Shown: in pieces, positions 17,098-25,976 of the stretch
Position numbering within the stretch: the first letter of the stretch is position 1
Layout: the number at the start of each line of letters is the position of its first letter
DNA from: DAINPP01 sp036743375
GTDB taxonomy: Bacteria; Thermotogota; Thermotogae; MWEM01
Assembly (NCBI GenBank): GCA_036743375.1
Contig: DAINPP010000017.1
Location: forward strand, 1-50,131
DNA length: 50,131 nucleotides
Reading direction: 5' to 3'
Position numbers and translations under genes: made by a program
The notes under the pieces: model-generated
The model's database searches: none
What the model was told of the DNA's origin: nothing
What the model saw: only the letters and a program-made list of their open reading frames with translations

Positions 17098-17143
17098 GGG
17101 GAGATTCGTGATCTTTCGTCGGGAAAGGACACGAATCCACCCC
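17098..17143 (+). promoter_or_regulatory. Intraoperonic stem-loop between binding-protein and permease genes
   Basis: Layered hairpin: outer GGGG / CCCC, then 8 bp GATTCGTG / CACGAATC, a 2x2 internal loop and an inner CTTTC / GAAAG stem. No T tract follows, so it is not a standard terminator. Its place right after the binding-protein gene fits an RNA-stabilising or processing element that gives more binding protein than permease, as known for other binding-protein operons (inference). Confidence 0.6.
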
Positions 17144-17171
17144 TATATTAATCAAAGTTTCGGGAGGATAT

Positions 17172-18155
17172 ATGTTCAGATATCTGGTTAGAAGATTATT
17201 TCTGCTGCTGCTCGTACTCTTTGGGGTAATGATACTGGTATTTGCCGTTGGGAGAATGATTCCGGGAGATCCGGCAAGGGTCATGCTCGGAGAAAGGGCA
17301 ACAGAAGAAATGGTTCAGAACATGAGAGTGAAACTCGGGTTGAACGAGCCGGTTGTTGTTCAGTTTGGAATCTATTTCATCAACGTGATAAAAGGGGATC
17401 TCGGGACCTCCATCACGCAGTTTCAGCCTGTGATAAAGATTATTCAGTCCAATTTCATGGCAACGTTTGAATTGGCACTGATGAGTGTCATCTGGGCGGT
17501 TCTGATTGGTATTCCCGTGGGGATACTCGCGGCAAAGAAGAAAGATACGATCTTTGATTATACATCCATGACGATTGCGCTGTTCGGTGTCTCCATGCCT
17601 GTTTTCTGGATCGGACTCATCTTCATCCTGGTCTTTTCCGTTCAGTTGAACTGGCTTCCGGCTTCCGGCCGTGAAATCGGCCTCTTTGACGCATTTGGCG
17701 AACTGTTCAGAACGGGTGATTTTTCCGTTCTCTGGGAGGCCTTTTCTCACATCATCATGCCTTCACTTGCCCTTGGAAGCATGTTTACCGCGATGATTGC
17801 CAGAATGACCCGGTCCAGTATGCTGGAGGTACTCGATGAGAATTATATAGAAACCGCACGGGCAAAAGGGGTCAAGGAAAGCCGGGTGATCAACCGGCAC
17901 GCCAGAAAAAACGCGATGATTCCGGTTGTAACCGTCATCGGCATGCAGATTGGTTCTCTCATGGGTGGGGCCGTCCTGACCGAAACCGTTTTCGCCTGGC
18001 CGGGAATCGGAAGGCAACTCGTGGAAGCCATATTTGCCAGGGATTATCCGCTGTTTCAGGGGATCATCCTCATGGCCGCCATGTTCTTCGCCGTTGCCAA
18101 TCTGATCGTCGATTTGCTGTACGGTGTACTTGATCCAAGGATAAAGCTCCAGTAG
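17172..18155 (+). CDS. Peptide ABC transporter permease (OppB/DppB type)
   Basis: A 327-residue inner-membrane permease with six predicted membrane segments. It opens with the family start MFRYLVRRLFLLLLVLFGVM and has the EAA loop (ETARAKGVKESRVINRHARK) that docks on the ATPases. The end YPLFQGIILMAAMFF, then LLYGVLDPRIKLQ, is typical. It pairs with the DppC-type permease 10 bases downstream. Ribosome site GGGAGG lies five bases before the ATG. Confidence 0.96.
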   Translation: MFRYLVRRLFLLLLVLFGVMILVFAVGRMIPGDPARVMLGERATEEMVQNMRVKLGLNEPVVVQFGIYFINVIKGDLGTSITQFQPVIKIIQSNFMATFELALMSVIWAVLIGIPVGILAAKKKDTIFDYTSMTIALFGVSMPVFWIGLIFILVFSVQLNWLPASGREIGLFDAFGELFRTGDFSVLWEAFSHIIMPSLALGSMFTAMIARMTRSSMLEVLDENYIETARAKGVKESRVINRHARKNAMIPVVTVIGMQIGSLMGGAVLTETVFAWPGIGRQLVEAIFARDYPLFQGIILMAAMFFAVANLIVDLLYGVLDPRIKLQ

Positions 18156-18165
18156 AGGTGTGATT

Positions 18166-19050
18166 ATGATAGAAGAAAATACATTAAACGACACGTTAAA
18201 CCCGAAGAGAAAGTTCTATCAGACGAGAAATTTCTACAGGGCCATCCACAATAAACGGCTGATAATCGGCCTGTTTCTCGTCGTTTTTATCGTTATAGTA
18301 GCGCTCTTTGCCCCTCTGATAGCCCCGGAAGGTCTGTTTTCAATGGATTTTAACGCGAGGCTCGCAAAACCCTCGGGGGAACATCTCCTTGGCTGTGATG
18401 ACTTTGGCCGGGATATTCTGAGCCGGATCATACTCGGGACGAGGGTTTCACTGACCGTAGGCCTTGTCTCGCAGCTCGTTGCACTGCTGCTCGGTGCGAC
18501 ACTCGGAATGATCGCGGGCTATTACGGCGAACTGGTTGACAATATCATCATGCGGATCATGGATGTCTTCTTTTCGTTCCCCTCGCTCCTGCTCGCAATC
18601 GCTTTGATGACGGCCTTTGGCTCCAGTATGTCGAATATCATCCTCGCTATCGGGATCGTCTATACCCCGCATTTTGCAAGGATCGTCAGAGGCTCTGTCC
18701 TGTCGGTCAGGGAGAAGGAGTATATCGAATCGGCGAGGGCACAGGGAATGTCCGATGTCAGGCTCATCATTCGGCATATCCTGCCGAACATCATGGGACC
18801 CATCATCATTTACGCCACGATGGGAATCGGCGATGCCATCCTGACTGAAGCCGGACTGAGCTTCCTTGGACTGGGCATACAGCCGCCGACACCGTCGTGG
18901 GGTGGCATGCTCTCAAACGGAAAGAACTTCATCAGTGTGGCGCCGTATGAAGTCATCTTTGCCGGTATCGCCATCGTCTTTACCGTTCTCGCCTTTAACA
19001 CCTTCGGCGACGGGATCCGAGACTATCTGGATCCGAGACAGAATCAGTGA
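18166..19050 (+). CDS. Peptide ABC transporter permease (OppC/DppC type)
   Basis: A 294-residue second permease, with an N-terminal cytoplasmic tail before the first membrane segment (RLIIGLFLVVFIVIVALFAP), the conserved HLLGCDDFGRDILSRIILGT and the EAA loop (ESARAQGMSDVRLIIRHILP). It ends with DGIRDYLDPR as expected. The ATG at 18166 is chosen because GAGGTG lies five bases upstream; a GTG two codons earlier is possible. It is the last gene of the operon and is followed by a strong bidirectional terminator. Confidence 0.96.
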   Translation: MIEENTLNDTLNPKRKFYQTRNFYRAIHNKRLIIGLFLVVFIVIVALFAPLIAPEGLFSMDFNARLAKPSGEHLLGCDDFGRDILSRIILGTRVSLTVGLVSQLVALLLGATLGMIAGYYGELVDNIIMRIMDVFFSFPSLLLAIALMTAFGSSMSNIILAIGIVYTPHFARIVRGSVLSVREKEYIESARAQGMSDVRLIIRHILPNIMGPIIIYATMGIGDAILTEAGLSFLGLGIQPPTPSWGGMLSNGKNFISVAPYEVIFAGIAIVFTVLAFNTFGDGIRDYLDPRQNQ

Positions 19051-19072
19051 ACTGAGACACGAATAAAACCGT

Positions 19073-19119
19073 ATAAACAAAAGGGAAGCTGACAACACAT
19101 CAGCTTCCCTTTTGTTTAT
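19073..19119. terminator. Bidirectional terminator between opp operon and molybdenum hydroxylase gene
   Basis: Perfect 20-bp stem around a 7-base loop: arms ATAAACAAAAGGGAAGCTGA and its reverse complement. T-rich ends occur on both strands, and it lies between two convergent genes. Confidence 0.93.
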
Positions 19120-19223
19120 CGTTGAACGGTTCTGGAAAAAATGGTTTCCGGTAACGGAAAAAAAAACAGATTTTGACCATTTGTCTAAACCCGGAGATGA
19201 GGCGTATTTGTTTTAGAAATTGA

Positions 19224-21518
19224 TCAACCGATTAGATTGAGCAGATCATCCTTCGTTATGGGAATCTCAGTAACCCTTTTCCCGATGGCATTTGAAACGG
19301 CATTGGCGACTGAGGCCGGAGCCGGAATGAGAGCCGGTTCACCGATTCCCTTGGCCCCAAATGGTCCTTTCGAGAACGGCGCTTCGATGATTTCAACGCC
19401 GAATTCGGGCATCTCATGAATGGTCGGGATGGTGAGGGTGTTGAAATTATCGGTGATGAGATGACCGGTTTTATCGTGTTTGAGTTTTTCATAGAGGGCA
19501 TACCCCATTCCCTGAACGAATCCACCCTGAACCTGTCCGTAAATCCCGTCGATGTTGATGGCCCTCCCGACATCATGCCCCGCAAACGCCTTCAGAACCT
19601 GTACATGGCCGGTGAGCATGTCGACTTCCACTTCCACGATGTTGGTGGCGAAAGAATAAGTCACATAAGCCTCCCCAAAGCCGTTTTTCGTATCCCAGGT
19701 GAGTTTTGGTGTCTTGAACCATCCGGTTGCGGAAAGTCCCTGATTGTCCGTATCCCCGAGTGATGCAAGTTCATTGAACGACAGGCGCTGGGACCTGTTT
19801 TCGGAGTTGCAATAACTCCCGTCTTCGATCAGAATATCAGCCTGATCGATCATGAATCTGTCGGCGGCCATTCCCTTCATCTTTTCAAGCAGTTGCTCGC
19901 AGGCGAGTTTGACCGCGTTTCCACTGAAAAGCGTCGTACGGGATGCAACGGTCGGACCGCTGTCGGGGACAAAAGCGGTATCGGGCTGATAAACCTTTAT
20001 CCGGTCTACAGACTGACCAAGGACTTCTGCGGCGATGAGGGCCATCGTCGTCTTTGCGCCTTGTCCCATCTCCGTTCCGCCGATCTGTATACCGACGGAA
20101 CCGTCCTTGAATATCTGTACAAAGGCACCGCTGGCATCGAGTCTCTGCCCCATGGCCCCAAGCGCCACCCCGTAATGGATGTGTGAAACCCCGAGACCTC
20201 TCTTGACAAACCTGTGTTCAAGGTTAAAGGTCTCCACGTCCTTCTGAAGCCTTTCCCAGTCTGAGCGTTCTCTGAGTCTTGTGATGGTTTCCTTTGCGCC
20301 GATCGCCTCATCGAGCAGATGTCCGGTGGGTGTCATCTTCCCCTTTTCGAGCGCGTTGATCTCCCTGAGGTACAACCTGTCCATACCGAGCCTTTCGGCG
20401 ATCATATCCATCATGGATTCCATGGCAAAGAAGACCTGTGGGGAACCGAAACCCCGGTAGGCACCACAGGGAACCTTGTTGGTATAAACCCCGTAAACAT
20501 CCACATTGACATTTTTTATGTCATAAGCACCTGCGGCATGCACCACGCTGCGCCAGAGGACGATAGGAGACAGAGTCGCATGTGCTCCCATATCGCCGAT
20601 GGCCTCGACCTTGACGGCCCTGACCCTTCCGTAATCGGTTACACCGACCTTGTAGGTGGATTTGATGGGATGTCTTTTGCTGGTAAGCTGCAAGTCCTCT
20701 TCTCTGTTCAGACAGAGTTTTGCAGGCCTTTTCAGTTTATTTGCGACGATGGCTGCCGGGATCGCAAAATAAGTGGGGACATCCTCTTTTCCACCGAATG
20801 CCCCACCCGTCTCGGTCTGAATGACACGGACTTCCGAATAGGGAATTCCAAGCACTTCGGCCACACCGTTTTGGACATAATAAGGGCATTGCATGGAACC
20901 GTATATCGTGAAAATATTGTTGATGTCTATGACGGCGATGACTCCCTGAGGCTCCAGGTAGGCCTGCTCCTGATAATCGGCGAAAAAGGTTTCTTCAAGG
21001 ACGAGATCACATCCCTCAAACATCTTCTCGGGGTCATCCTCCCCTTTTCTGACCACGTAATGCGTGTTGATATTGCTTTTTCCGTGGATGAGATTGTTAT
21101 CCCTGAGGGCCTCATCCATGGTCAGGACGGGTGGAAGTTCCTCATAATCGATCTTTACCGCTTTGGCGGCTCTTCTGGCAAGCTCTTCCGTTTCAGCGGC
21201 GACATAGGCGACATAATCGCCCACATAGGTGATCTTGTCACCGGGTTTGAGCAGGGCGGGATAATCCGGTACGATATCTCCCATCTGATTTTTTCCGGGG
21301 ATATCTTCAAATGTCAGGACATCGATCACCCCGGGCTGTCTTCGGGCCTCATCAACGTCAATGGACTTTAAAATCCCATGGGCGACATTCGCCGTTGCGA
21401 TGGCCACATGGACCATATCCGGAAATTCGAGATCCCTGATGTATTTGGAAGTCCCGCAAACCTTTTCGGGACCCTCCAGTCTTGTTGTCCTTTTTCCGAT
21501 CGCCTTAAATCTATCCAT
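19224..21518 (-). CDS. Xanthine dehydrogenase-family molybdopterin-binding subunit
   Basis: A 764-residue large subunit of the molybdenum hydroxylase (XdhA/CoxL) family. It begins with GKRTTRLEGPEKVCGTSKYI, and shows GGAFGGKEDVPTYFAIPAA, the AYRGFGSPQVFFAMES motif, MGQGAKTTMALIAAEVLG around the cofactor, and KGIGEPALIPAPASVANA with the catalytic glutamate near the C-terminus. It would hydroxylate a heterocycle, probably a purine given the 8-oxoguanine deaminase in the same operon. The ATG at 21518 has GGGAGGG five bases upstream. Such subunits normally work with FAD and 2Fe-2S subunits; neither is encoded in this window, so they must lie elsewhere or be shared. Confidence 0.92.
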   Translation of the reverse strand: MDRFKAIGKRTTRLEGPEKVCGTSKYIRDLEFPDMVHVAIATANVAHGILKSIDVDEARRQPGVIDVLTFEDIPGKNQMGDIVPDYPALLKPGDKITYVGDYVAYVAAETEELARRAAKAVKIDYEELPPVLTMDEALRDNNLIHGKSNINTHYVVRKGEDDPEKMFEGCDLVLEETFFADYQEQAYLEPQGVIAVIDINNIFTIYGSMQCPYYVQNGVAEVLGIPYSEVRVIQTETGGAFGGKEDVPTYFAIPAAIVANKLKRPAKLCLNREEDLQLTSKRHPIKSTYKVGVTDYGRVRAVKVEAIGDMGAHATLSPIVLWRSVVHAAGAYDIKNVNVDVYGVYTNKVPCGAYRGFGSPQVFFAMESMMDMIAERLGMDRLYLREINALEKGKMTPTGHLLDEAIGAKETITRLRERSDWERLQKDVETFNLEHRFVKRGLGVSHIHYGVALGAMGQRLDASGAFVQIFKDGSVGIQIGGTEMGQGAKTTMALIAAEVLGQSVDRIKVYQPDTAFVPDSGPTVASRTTLFSGNAVKLACEQLLEKMKGMAADRFMIDQADILIEDGSYCNSENRSQRLSFNELASLGDTDNQGLSATGWFKTPKLTWDTKNGFGEAYVTYSFATNIVEVEVDMLTGHVQVLKAFAGHDVGRAINIDGIYGQVQGGFVQGMGYALYEKLKHDKTGHLITDNFNTLTIPTIHEMPEFGVEIIEAPFSKGPFGAKGIGEPALIPAPASVANAVSNAIGKRVTEIPITKDDLLNLIG

Positions 21519-21532
21519 CACTGCCCTCCCGG

Positions 21533-23290
21533 TTATTCTTCTTCGAGTATCGAAGCCAGTTTATCCTGGAATCCAAGTTGCATCAGCTGAAGCAGAACGT
21601 TTAATTTCGGGCTGTCCACTCCGTCAAAGGCAATCAGGACCTTCTTCGACCTGACGGGGATGGGGAGCATAAACAGCAGTTCACCGTTTTTTCTTTCCCT
21701 GATTCCTATATCAGAATAATTTTCGTTGAAGTATTCCTCAAAGTATCTTTCTATATCCTCTTCGAGTGTTTCTGGGATGCTCATCAACCGGTTCCCCGTC
21801 TTGAAGGCGATAAACATGTTTTCTATATCGAAATTCTTGACCAATCCGTCTTTCATGATCTTGTAGAAATCAATTGCACCGCTGCATTCTCCGACCTTTT
21901 CATAAAGCTGATTGGCGCTTTGAAAGGCTTCCATGACCTCTTCATAGGAATGCAGGACCGAATTGAAGTCTTTGTGTGCGAGTAGGATCTCCAGCACGAG
22001 ACCGGCCATACCGGATACCATGGACAGAAAATCCCTGTCTTTCCGGTTGAAATCGTACAGGAACATCACGCCGAGTACGTTTCCGTCGATTCCCCTGATA
22101 ATGGTGGCAAAATTTGGTATTTCCCCTTTTGATTCCAGTTCCTTGAAATACGGTTTGAGATTTCCAAAATCATCCTCTATTGCCTCGCGTTCATGCGGAT
22201 CATCGAGATTGTATTCATCCCAGACCGTATTGTATTTGATGGTGAGTGCCTGTTTGAAGTCCTGGGCCTTATGACCCCAGAGTAGATTTCCCCAGCTCTT
22301 TCTGACGAAGAGTGCAATCCGGTTTGTCTGAAAAACCTCTTTGATCATGTCTTCGAGATTGTCACAGAACTGATCGATCTGCTGAATGGAGAACAGGTAT
22401 TCGAGCCCCTTGTAAAAGGCCTCGAGCCTGAACACACTTCGGTTCAGTTCGGTCTTCTCCTCTCTTGAAGCAATCCTCAACGCCTGATAATCGATGATCT
22501 TTGAAGCGAGATGGCTCAGACTGTTGATGATGACCTTTTCAGAATCGGTATATCCCTCGTTTCTGCCCATGAGAATGAAGAAGCGGATCTCCTCATCGAT
22601 CTGTATCGGAATGGCATAGAGTGATTTGTACAATTGATTGAGTTTGACCATTTCGGGATACAGCTGATTTTTCCCTATATTTGTAGGGAAGGCAAAGGAG
22701 ATAGTCGAACTGTTTTTTTCCGTCTTGACAACCTTTTCAACCTTTTCGGCAAAACCGTGATTGTGTCTCAGGATATAATCATTCTCTTCGAGTGTGTAAA
22801 GCGCACTCGAGGACAGCAGCAGTTCACCGAAGGCATCGCAGAGTATCGTCATGAGATCTACGGTGGGGATGGGTTCAAGCAGAGAGGTCATGATCGTTTC
22901 TATTCCCGTCATACTGTAGGTGAGTTTTGCGATCTCCATGTCCTTTTCGGCGCTTACACTGTAAAGGCTTTGAATCTCCATCAGCTTGTTGATGAATTCC
23001 AGCATTTCCATGTCGAGTTCCTTATCCACAAACAACTGGGTATCATCAAAGAAGGAGTAATGATTAAAATCATTCAGTTCTTCCTCAATCTCTTCAAATG
23101 TTTCATAGGAATATTTCTGAGGGGACATGTTAAACGCATCTTCAACCATCCAGACGGTGGCGTTATTCTGGGTTGCCTTGTTTTTAAAGAAACATCCGCT
23201 CGTTTTAGCAGTTCTGTCAAGATAGCCGAGAATTTCGGCATACAATCTTGGGGTTCCAATATACTTGATGATTTGGTTGATAACGATCAC
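21533..23290 (-). CDS. Multi-GAF-like sensor protein without output domain
   Basis: A 585-residue soluble protein between two purine-catabolism genes. After an N-terminal region of about 120 residues there appear to be three GAF-like units, roughly 150-280, 290-430 and 440-580, with features such as SLYAIPIQIDEEIRFFILMG and ATIIRGIDGNVLGVMFLYDF, which resemble GAF beta strands. No helix-turn-helix, kinase, phosphatase or GGDEF domain was seen. The GTG at 23290 follows the deaminase stop by 4 bases and its ribosome site overlaps that stop, which suggests translational coupling. It may sense a purine or redox state for the operon, but that is only inference from context. Confidence 0.6.
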   Translation of the reverse strand: MIVINQIIKYIGTPRLYAEILGYLDRTAKTSGCFFKNKATQNNATVWMVEDAFNMSPQKYSYETFEEIEEELNDFNHYSFFDDTQLFVDKELDMEMLEFINKLMEIQSLYSVSAEKDMEIAKLTYSMTGIETIMTSLLEPIPTVDLMTILCDAFGELLLSSSALYTLEENDYILRHNHGFAEKVEKVVKTEKNSSTISFAFPTNIGKNQLYPEMVKLNQLYKSLYAIPIQIDEEIRFFILMGRNEGYTDSEKVIINSLSHLASKIIDYQALRIASREEKTELNRSVFRLEAFYKGLEYLFSIQQIDQFCDNLEDMIKEVFQTNRIALFVRKSWGNLLWGHKAQDFKQALTIKYNTVWDEYNLDDPHEREAIEDDFGNLKPYFKELESKGEIPNFATIIRGIDGNVLGVMFLYDFNRKDRDFLSMVSGMAGLVLEILLAHKDFNSVLHSYEEVMEAFQSANQLYEKVGECSGAIDFYKIMKDGLVKNFDIENMFIAFKTGNRLMSIPETLEEDIERYFEEYFNENYSDIGIRERKNGELLFMLPIPVRSKKVLIAFDGVDSPKLNVLLQLMQLGFQDKLASILEEE

Positions 23291-23294
23291 CCCT

Positions 23295-24668
23295 TTACAG
23301 TTCTTTTTTCAGAATGGCCTCAAGCATGGCATTCTGGTTCCTGATGAGCACGTTGAAGTTATCTTCGATAACCTCCCCTTCTTTTATTCTGATCACCCCG
23401 TTTATAACGGACATAAATACCGTTCCCGGGTTACATAATATTAACGCGGAAACCGGGTCGGATATTCCACCGGCCATTTCTAACGTATCGATCCTGAAAA
23501 AAACAAAATCGGCGGATTTTCCCGTTTCGATAGAACCGATATAATCATCCATGCCAAGTACTTTGGCCCCGCCGAGTGTCCCCATCTCCAGGACCTCACG
23601 GGGTGTGATACAGTCGGCTCCCTTTGAGACTCTCTGAAGCATCAGGGCACTTCTCGCTTCCCCTATCATGTTTCCCGTGTCATTACTGGCACTTCCGTCG
23701 ACGGCAAGTGAGACTTTTATCTCCGGGTGTTTCAGCATTTCTACGATCGGTGCGGTTCCCGAACCGAGACGCATGTTCGACACGGGACAATGTGAGACGC
23801 CCACCCGGTTTTCGGCAAATCGCCTGATCTCATCGTCGTTGAGCCATACACAATGAGCGAACCAGGCACGCGGAGTCAGCCAGCCGAGTTTTTCCATATA
23901 ATCCACCGGTCTCAGTCCGACCCGCTCGAGACAGTAGTCGTCTTCATCCAGCGTTTCGGCGAGATGTGTGTGAATCAGAAGGTCGTATTCCTCGGCCATC
24001 CTGAGCGTCTCCTGCATCAGGGCTTCCGTTACCGAGAAGGGACTGCACGGAGCAAGTGCCACACGGAGCATAGACCCCTTTGAGGTATCGTGATATTTTC
24101 TGACCACCCGTTCGCAATCCTCCATGATCCGGTCTTCGGTCTGAACGACGGAATCCGGCGGCAGTCCACCATCTTTTTTACTGAGGGACATACTCCCCCT
24201 GCACGGATGAAAACGGACACCGGTCCGCTGTCCGGCTTCTATTTCGGTGTCGAACAACTTGTCGGTCCCCTTCGGGTGCAGGTAAAACATGTCCGAAGTG
24301 GTGGTGACACCGGTCTTCATCATTTCGTATATGCCGACGAGTGCGGCATTGTAAATCTCTTTATTCGTAATGTGTTTCCATCTTTCGTAAAGGAAGATCA
24401 GCCAGTCGAACAGTTTAAGGTTCTGAGCTCCCCTGACATTTCTGAACATGGACTGGAAGAGATGATGATGCGTGTTGACCATCCCGGGAATACAGCATGT
24501 CCCGGACATATCATGGGATTCATACCGATCAAAACGCGCAAAATCTACATCCCCGGCTCCCACTTCACGGATCACCGAATCATCGACGATGATATAAGCC
24601 TTCGTGAGTTCATTTTTGTCTTCATCCATCGTAGCAAGAACATCGATATTATAGAAAATCTGTATCAA
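23295..24668 (-). CDS. 8-oxoguanine deaminase family amidohydrolase
   Basis: A 457-residue amidohydrolase. The metal ligands are visible: HxH in NTHHHLFQS, histidine and glutamate in HTHLAETLDE, histidine in WFAHCVW, and aspartate in VDGSASND. The pattern RGSMSLSKKDGGLPPDSVV with APCSPFSVT and CPVSNMRLGSG is characteristic of the 8-oxoguanine deaminase / AtzB-like group rather than guanine deaminase or SsnA. It would convert 8-oxoguanine to urate. The start is a TTG with GAGGTGG five bases upstream. It is first in a three-gene minus-strand operon with the GAF protein and the molybdenum hydroxylase, so purine breakdown is the likely pathway. Confidence 0.85.
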   Translation of the reverse strand: MIQIFYNIDVLATMDEDKNELTKAYIIVDDSVIREVGAGDVDFARFDRYESHDMSGTCCIPGMVNTHHHLFQSMFRNVRGAQNLKLFDWLIFLYERWKHITNKEIYNAALVGIYEMMKTGVTTTSDMFYLHPKGTDKLFDTEIEAGQRTGVRFHPCRGSMSLSKKDGGLPPDSVVQTEDRIMEDCERVVRKYHDTSKGSMLRVALAPCSPFSVTEALMQETLRMAEEYDLLIHTHLAETLDEDDYCLERVGLRPVDYMEKLGWLTPRAWFAHCVWLNDDEIRRFAENRVGVSHCPVSNMRLGSGTAPIVEMLKHPEIKVSLAVDGSASNDTGNMIGEARSALMLQRVSKGADCITPREVLEMGTLGGAKVLGMDDYIGSIETGKSADFVFFRIDTLEMAGGISDPVSALILCNPGTVFMSVINGVIRIKEGEVIEDNFNVLIRNQNAMLEAILKKEL

Positions 24669-24703
24669 AAAACCACCTCTGCAGTGTTTTTATATATAAT
24701 GAA

Positions 24704-24712
24704 ATTATAACA
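24704..24712 (-). promoter_or_regulatory. Extended -10 promoter of the purine operon
   Basis: On the minus strand TGTTATAAT, 35 bases before the TTG start of the deaminase gene. No convincing -35. The 24713-24897 stretch between this and the rpsB promoter has no gene and no strong repeat. Confidence 0.5.
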
Positions 24713-24897
24713 TAAATAGTGTTGGTTTCTTTGGCTGAAGTGAAGTCTGTGTACAGTATGGCTTCTGTTTATACTGTTGAAGGTTTGTACCCATGAATTT
24801 TTCCGGAATTTCAAAAATACTAAAATCCACAAACTCGTCCCGCTTAAAGGCGAGCGGAACTCAAACACGAGGTAAAAGAATCACAGGTAAAAAAATG

Positions 24898-24926
24898 TTG
24901 ACATTCCGGGGGGATTCTGCTATAAT
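24898..24926 (+). promoter_or_regulatory. Consensus sigma-70 promoter of rpsB
   Basis: Exact consensus TTGACA (24898-24903), 17-base spacer, TATAAT (24921-24926). The start point should fall near 24933, giving a leader of about 155 bases before the rpsB ATG. This is the strongest promoter match in the window, as expected for a ribosomal protein gene. Confidence 0.92.
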
Positions 24927-24932
24927 ACCCCG

Positions 24933-25086
24933 GATAAAATTCTCACATCCATTCGGATGTGTTTTTGTATGTTGAAAACACGTTTGAGACCACTTCGGTG
25001 TGGTTCGTTTCCCTTCTCGGTGCTCCCGCGGGGAGTGAGGGGGGTGAAGGTGGGTGGCGGATTAACCAAAAATACGGAGGTGCTTT
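24933..25086 (+). promoter_or_regulatory. Structured rpsB leader with terminator-like hairpin
   Basis: Close behind the predicted start point is a 7-bp hairpin CACATCC / GGATGTG (24944-24961) followed by TTTTT, which has the form of an early terminator. Further hairpins follow: CCAC / GTGG near 24990 and CTCCC / GGGAG near 25025-25040. The ribosome site GGAGG lies just before the ATG at 25087. The layout fits a leader where S2 binds its own mRNA, as known in other bacteria, but the sequence does not match a leader class I can name with certainty. Confidence 0.5.
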
Positions 25087-25866
25087 ATGGCAGTAATATC
25101 TATGAAACAGTTACTGGAGTCAGGTGTTCATTTCGGACACAGGACCATGAGATGGGATCCGAAGATGGCGGAGTACATCTACACGGCGAGAAAAGGTGTG
25201 CATATACTCGACCTTCAGAAGACATTGAAGATGGTGGAAGTTGCTTATGAATTCGTTAAGGAAGAAGCCGGTAAGGGTGCAACGATCCTTTTCGTCGGAA
25301 CAAAGAGACAGGCAAGAAAGGCTGTAGAGGAAGAGGCTAAGAGATGCGGCGCCTTCTACGTCAACAACAGATGGCTTGGTGGAATGCTGACAAACTTCAA
25401 GACGATCAAGCTGAGAATCAAGAGGCTCATCGAACTCGAGGCAATGGAAGCCAACGGAGAATTTGATGCCATGCCCAAGGCACAGCAGTCGGTCTACAGA
25501 CACAAGCTGGAAAAATTACAAAAGAACCTTGGTGGAGTCAAAGAGATGAAGGATGTTCCGGATCTTATCTGGATCGTGGATCCCAAGAAGGAGGAAATTG
25601 CAGTTGCAGAGGCAAACCTTCTCGGTATTCCTATCGTTGCGACAGTTGACACGAACTGTGATCCTGACGTGATCGATTACATCATTCCTGGTAACGATGA
25701 TGCAATAAGAGCTATCAGACTCATCACATCCAAGATTGCCGATGCTTACATAGAAGGAAGAGAAGGCTATGTAAAGGAAAATGAAAATGCGGAGGCCGAA
25801 GCAGCTGAAGAAGTAGAAGAGACAGTAGAAGAAGCTGCCGACGACTTCGACGGTGACGAAGAATAA
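25087..25866 (+). CDS. rpsB: 30S ribosomal protein S2
   Basis: A 259-residue small-subunit protein, needed for late assembly of the 30S subunit and binding of S1. Signatures include MKQLLESGVHFGHRTMRWDP, FVGTKRQARKAVEEEA, NNRWLGGMLTNF and the ending DAIRAIRLITSKIADAY. It reads very like Thermotoga S2. A C-terminal acidic tail of about 28 residues (Glu/Ala/Asp-rich) extends past the core. Unlike most bacteria, no elongation factor Ts gene follows; a terminator and then an unrelated gene come next. Confidence 0.98.
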   Translation: MAVISMKQLLESGVHFGHRTMRWDPKMAEYIYTARKGVHILDLQKTLKMVEVAYEFVKEEAGKGATILFVGTKRQARKAVEEEAKRCGAFYVNNRWLGGMLTNFKTIKLRIKRLIELEAMEANGEFDAMPKAQQSVYRHKLEKLQKNLGGVKEMKDVPDLIWIVDPKKEEIAVAEANLLGIPIVATVDTNCDPDVIDYIIPGNDDAIRAIRLITSKIADAYIEGREGYVKENENAEAEAAEEVEETVEEAADDFDGDEE

Positions 25867-25935
25867 GAATTGCAAGGTAAAGGATGTCTGGGAAGGTTTT
25901 CCCGGGTACTGATATAAATATTGTAGTTTGACTGA

Positions 25936-25957
25936 GACGGGAGAACTCCCGTCTTTT
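25936..25957 (+). terminator. Terminator after rpsB
   Basis: Seven-bp stem GACGGGA / TCCCGTC with loop GAAC, followed by TTTT. It ends about 70 bases after rpsB and 20 before the next gene, so read-through into that gene may be partial. Confidence 0.8.
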
Positions 25958-25976
25958 GTCATATAGGTGATGGCTG

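Noticed and set aside
19224..21518. Long open frames on the strand opposite the molybdenum hydroxylase gene
   Set aside because: They show no domain and no ribosome site, and mirror the codon structure of the real gene.
23295..24668. SsnA-type or guanine deaminase assignment for the amidohydrolase
   Set aside because: The RGSMSLSKKDGGLPPDSVV and NMRLGSG patterns fit 8-oxoguanine deaminase better.
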